A DNA stretch of 64,000 bases from positions 61,621 through 125,620 of the forward strand of contig NZ_JAMZGM010000003.1 in assembly GCF_024158605.1 (NCBI RefSeq). Reading direction: 5' to 3'. The notes beneath the pieces are model-generated. The model ran no database searches and was not told where the DNA came from. It saw nothing but the letters and a program-made list of their open reading frames with translations. The stretch is from Sebaldella sp. S0638. GTDB lineage: Bacteria > Fusobacteriota > Fusobacteriia > Fusobacteriales > Leptotrichiaceae. The translations under genes and the position numbers were made by a program. This document shows, one piece after another, positions 61,952-64,000 of the stretch (its first letter is position 1; every line of letters starts with the position of its first letter).

Positions 61952-61997
61952 TTCTTTTTTTCTTTTTTTACCCTAGCTATAATCTGCTATAACTAAA

Positions 61998-62026
61998 TTG
62001 ACAAATTCAATTCCCTGTGTTACCAT
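61998..62026 (+). promoter_or_regulatory. Promoter of the TetR gene
   Basis: TTGACA, 17 bp, TACCAT, 30 nt before ATG 62057. Confidence 0.55.
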
Positions 62027-62056
62027 AAAAACATATATATTATACAAGGAGAAGGA

Positions 62057-62635
62057 ATGGAGAAAAATAAAGTAAATTCCAGACAAAAAATTCTGGAAAC
62101 TGCTTCTGAGCTTTTCAAGTCCCAAGGCTATCATGCTACAGGACTAAATCAGATAATAAAAGAAAGCGGTGCCCCAAAAGGTTCTATATATCATTATTTC
62201 CCAGGCGGAAAAGAAGAACTGGCTATAGAATCTATAAAACTTGCTGTAAGAAAAGGAAAAGAAAATCTCATCAATGATTTATCTAAAAGTTCAGACCCTC
62301 TAAAATCCATCGAAGAATTACTAAAAAAGATATCTGACGACTTTGATCCACATAATCCTCATCACGGGGTCTCTATCAGTATGCTCGCTATGGAAACTTC
62401 AGTTATTAGCGATCCCCTCAGAAATGCCTGCCTGGATGCATTCAAGACATGGGAGAGCATTTTCTACGACAAGCTTATTGAAGGCGGTTTCAATCCTGAA
62501 GAGGCAGAAGGTCTTGGTATGACAATACATTTTCTTTTGGAAGGTGCTGTTGCCCTATCGATTGTAAGGCAGGATAATAAGCCCTTTTTGATCATTTCAA
62601 AACAGATAAAAAGATTACTAAGCTGTAATACATAA
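62057..62635 (+). CDS. TetR family regulator, LmrA/YxaF group
   Basis: 192 residues. The HTH ILETASELFKSQGYHATG, then GAPKGSIYHYFPGGKEEL, is diagnostic of the LmrA/YxaF group. The ligand domain contains SMLAMETSVISDPLRNAC. The group's sites carry GACC-x-GTC dyads; one lies 140 bp upstream over the peptide promoter. It probably represses the divergent peptide gene and perhaps itself. GGAGAAGGA precedes the ATG. Confidence 0.92.
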   Translation: MEKNKVNSRQKILETASELFKSQGYHATGLNQIIKESGAPKGSIYHYFPGGKEELAIESIKLAVRKGKENLINDLSKSSDPLKSIEELLKKISDDFDPHNPHHGVSISMLAMETSVISDPLRNACLDAFKTWESIFYDKLIEGGFNPEEAEGLGMTIHFLLEGAVALSIVRQDNKPFLIISKQIKRLLSCNT

Positions 62636-62659
62636 AATTTTTTATATCAAAAATTCAAT

Positions 62660-62682
62660 ACCGTTTTCAAAAACGGTTTTTT
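62660..62682 (+). terminator. Terminator of the TetR gene
   Basis: ACCGTTTT/AAACGGT stem, 3-nt loop and T6. Confidence 0.85.
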
Positions 62683-62754
62683 ATATTACAAAAAATTTAC
62701 TGCTTTTACTATTTTTCTAATAAAATAAAATTATGCATTAATATAAAATTTTTC

Positions 62755-62785
62755 TTGACTTGAATATCGTGTCGCACTTTATAAT
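62755..62785 (+). promoter_or_regulatory. MerR-type promoter with 19-bp spacer
   Basis: TTGACT (62755-62760), 19 bp, TATAAT (62780-62785), directly before the MerR gene. The over-long spacer implies activation by DNA twisting, likely by its own product. Confidence 0.75.
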
Positions 62786-62807
62786 TTTATCAGAAAGGAG
62801 GAAAATC

Positions 62808-63791
62808 TTGGAATTAAAAACTATAGGAGAAGTTTCAAAAGATTTGGGGATTTCTACACGTATGCTGCGTTATTATGAGAAGGAGGGACTTATAACCAGC
62901 AGCAAAAAGGAAGGCTACGCATATAGAGTCTATGACAGTAAAGCTGTTTCCCGGTTATACCAGATAGTATTTCTTAGAAAACTGCGTTTTTCTCTGAAAC
63001 AAATTTCTATACTGCTATCTTCATCAAATTTACAGAGCATTACAGAGATTTTCAGAGAAAATACGAGTGGACTTACTGATGAAATAAATGCTCTTTTTGT
63101 TGTTAGAATAATTCTTAATAACATTGTCAAAGAATTAGAAAAAAACTCAGATTCAGAACTGCGAAGTATTATGCTCAGCAATAAGTTCACAAATGCTGCC
63201 GCCAGACTTTTAACATCTAAAAAAAATGAGTTAAAGGAGGAAAAACTAATGGATGAATTAAATAATGCCGGGAAGGAATTATCAAAGCTTCGAGATGTAA
63301 GAATCATTTATCTGCCGCCGTTTATAGTAGTATCCAGCCATTATATCGGAGAAAATCCTGAGGAAGAAGCTGAAAAGCCTCTTACTGAATTTATAAAAAA
63401 CAGGAATTTAGCTGAAATAAAACCTGATGCACGTGTCTTTGGCTTCAATAACCCCAATCCGTCACCGGAAAATGTACATTACGGCTATGAATTCTGGGTT
63501 ACTGTTCCAGAAGATATAGAAGTTACAGAACCATTGAAAAAAAAGAAATTCAACGGTGGTTTATATGCAGTTCACACTATTAATTTCGGAGATTTTCACG
63601 AATGGAAGTGGCTTTTGAACTGGGTCAAAGAAAGTACAAAATATACAGAAGATTATAGAGATGAAACAGAAGAATGTATGTGCGGTTTACTGGAAGAAGC
63701 TTTGAATTTTGTTTATCGGGTATCTAATAATATAAACACAGAAAAATCTGAACACCAAATGGATCTGTTCTTCCCAGTAAAACTAAAATAA
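62808..63791 (+). CDS. MerR family regulator with GyrI-like effector domain
   Basis: About 327 residues. The N-terminal MerR HTH (TIGEVSKDLGISTRMLRYYE, then SSKKEGYAYRVYD) is followed by a dimer helix and a C-terminal GyrI/BmrR-like effector-binding domain (about 170-320) with FWVTVPEDIEV and GGLYAVHTI. It is likely a drug- or metabolite-sensing activator. TTG 62808 is the start, after AAAGGAGG; the frame open to 62760 lies inside the promoter. Confidence 0.9.
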   Translation: MELKTIGEVSKDLGISTRMLRYYEKEGLITSSKKEGYAYRVYDSKAVSRLYQIVFLRKLRFSLKQISILLSSSNLQSITEIFRENTSGLTDEINALFVVRIILNNIVKELEKNSDSELRSIMLSNKFTNAAARLLTSKKNELKEEKLMDELNNAGKELSKLRDVRIIYLPPFIVVSSHYIGENPEEEAEKPLTEFIKNRNLAEIKPDARVFGFNNPNPSPENVHYGYEFWVTVPEDIEVTEPLKKKKFNGGLYAVHTINFGDFHEWKWLLNWVKESTKYTEDYRDETEECMCGLLEEALNFVYRVSNNINTEKSEHQMDLFFPVKLK

Positions 63792-63824
63792 TGGTTTTTA
63801 TCATAATTATTTATATTTCTAAAG

Positions 63825-63876
63825 TAAAATCCATATAGAGATTTTTAAAAATCTTATTCTATATGGATTTTTATTT
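63825..63876. terminator. Terminator after the MerR gene
   Basis: AAAATCCATATAGA/TCTATATGGATTTT, 14-bp stem with an inner GATTTTTAAAAATC helix and T tracts. Confidence 0.85.
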
Positions 63877-63893
63877 TGTAATATTATAGAAAC

Positions 63894-63918
63894 AAAAAAA
63901 GCTCTAAAAAAAAAGAGC
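63894..63918 (-). terminator. Terminator of the rRNA operon
   Basis: GCTCT/AGAGC stem with a T-rich loop and T7 on the minus strand, about 10 nt after the 5S end. Confidence 0.7.
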
Positions 63919-63927
63919 AATAAAAAA

Positions 63928-64000
63928 GCTTGGCGAAGACCTATATTCCCTAGAAGTAAATCTAAGTATTGTCGGCGCAAACAGGCTTAACTACCAGGTT
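63928..64000 (-). rRNA. rrf: 5S ribosomal RNA, 3' part
   Basis: On the minus strand the sequence GGTAGTTAAGCCTGTTTGCG and GCCGACAATACTT, then CTAGGGAATATAGGTC and TTCGCCAAG, is the conserved 3' half of bacterial 5S rRNA (helices IV-V, loop E, and the closing strand). The 5' part and probably the 23S and 16S genes lie beyond the window. Confidence 0.9.

Overview
The window is AT-rich, with Gram-negative surface proteins (a very long type V autotransporter with a C-terminal beta-barrel, a MipA/OmpV-like barrel, several lipoproteins) alongside Firmicutes-like promoters, strong AGGAGG ribosome sites, PTS genes and PRD/MarR/TetR/MerR regulators. This mix, and the autotransporter N-terminus of the kind known from Leptotrichia/Sebaldella/Fusobacterium, points to the Fusobacteriota, probably Leptotrichiaceae (a Sebaldella-like organism). 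That assignment is an inference. The 3' half of a 5S rRNA gene at the right edge (minus strand) means an rRNA operon ends here.

Layout. 1-8.7 kb: an unidentified partial gene, a META-domain lipoprotein, an AraC regulator, a polysaccharide deacetylase with a small coiled-coil partner, a heterodimeric ABC exporter, a flavodoxin-ferredoxin protein and a DinB-fold protein. 8.8-13.2 kb: a six-gene minus-strand operon, nrtR - DUF4291 - NADAR - kptA - pnuC - nadR, behind one promoter with stacked palindromic operators. It joins NAD+ salvage from nicotinamide riboside to enzymes that consume NAD+ or remove ADP-ribose or 2'-phosphate from nucleic acids; I consider it the most interesting system here. 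13.5-16.5 kb: a flavodoxin lipoprotein behind a MerR-type 19-bp-spacer promoter, a LysR regulator, a sugar acetyltransferase and a cyclophilin-like lipoprotein that seems to start with ATA. 16.9-21 kb: a YARHG-domain protein, a HEAT-like protein, and two MarR regulators sharing an AGGTACCT operator; the second carries a His/Cys-rich tandem-repeat tail. 21-30 kb: a galactitol-type PTS operon (PRD regulator, EIIA, EIIB, EIIC, FGGY kinase, two zinc dehydrogenases, class II aldolase). 30-37 kb: DUF2252, an ABC-F resistance-type ATPase with an attenuator leader, DUF1576, a formate/nitrite-family channel and an outer-membrane barrel. 37-41 kb: a TetR-controlled FtsX/MacB-type ABC operon with a half-size HU-like protein. 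41-48 kb: an SPFH - zinc ribbon - TPM operon, a metallophosphoesterase pair and a second PRD regulator that has lost its EIIA domain and PRD2 histidines. 48-51 kb: MarR, a membrane protein, an ANT(6)-like adenylyltransferase, a small secreted protein and a class A acid phosphatase. 51.7-59.7 kb: one autotransporter frame of about 2650 codons cut by a single in-frame TAA. 60-64 kb: perfect 24-bp inverted repeats, an unknown repeat-containing protein, an overlooked 42-residue secreted peptide under a TetR-type operator, TetR, MerR and the 5S rRNA.

Most operons end in clear hairpin-plus-T terminators, often shared by convergent genes. Several annotated starts were moved downstream to match a well-spaced ribosome site. 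No tRNA, CRISPR array, transposase or phage gene was seen.
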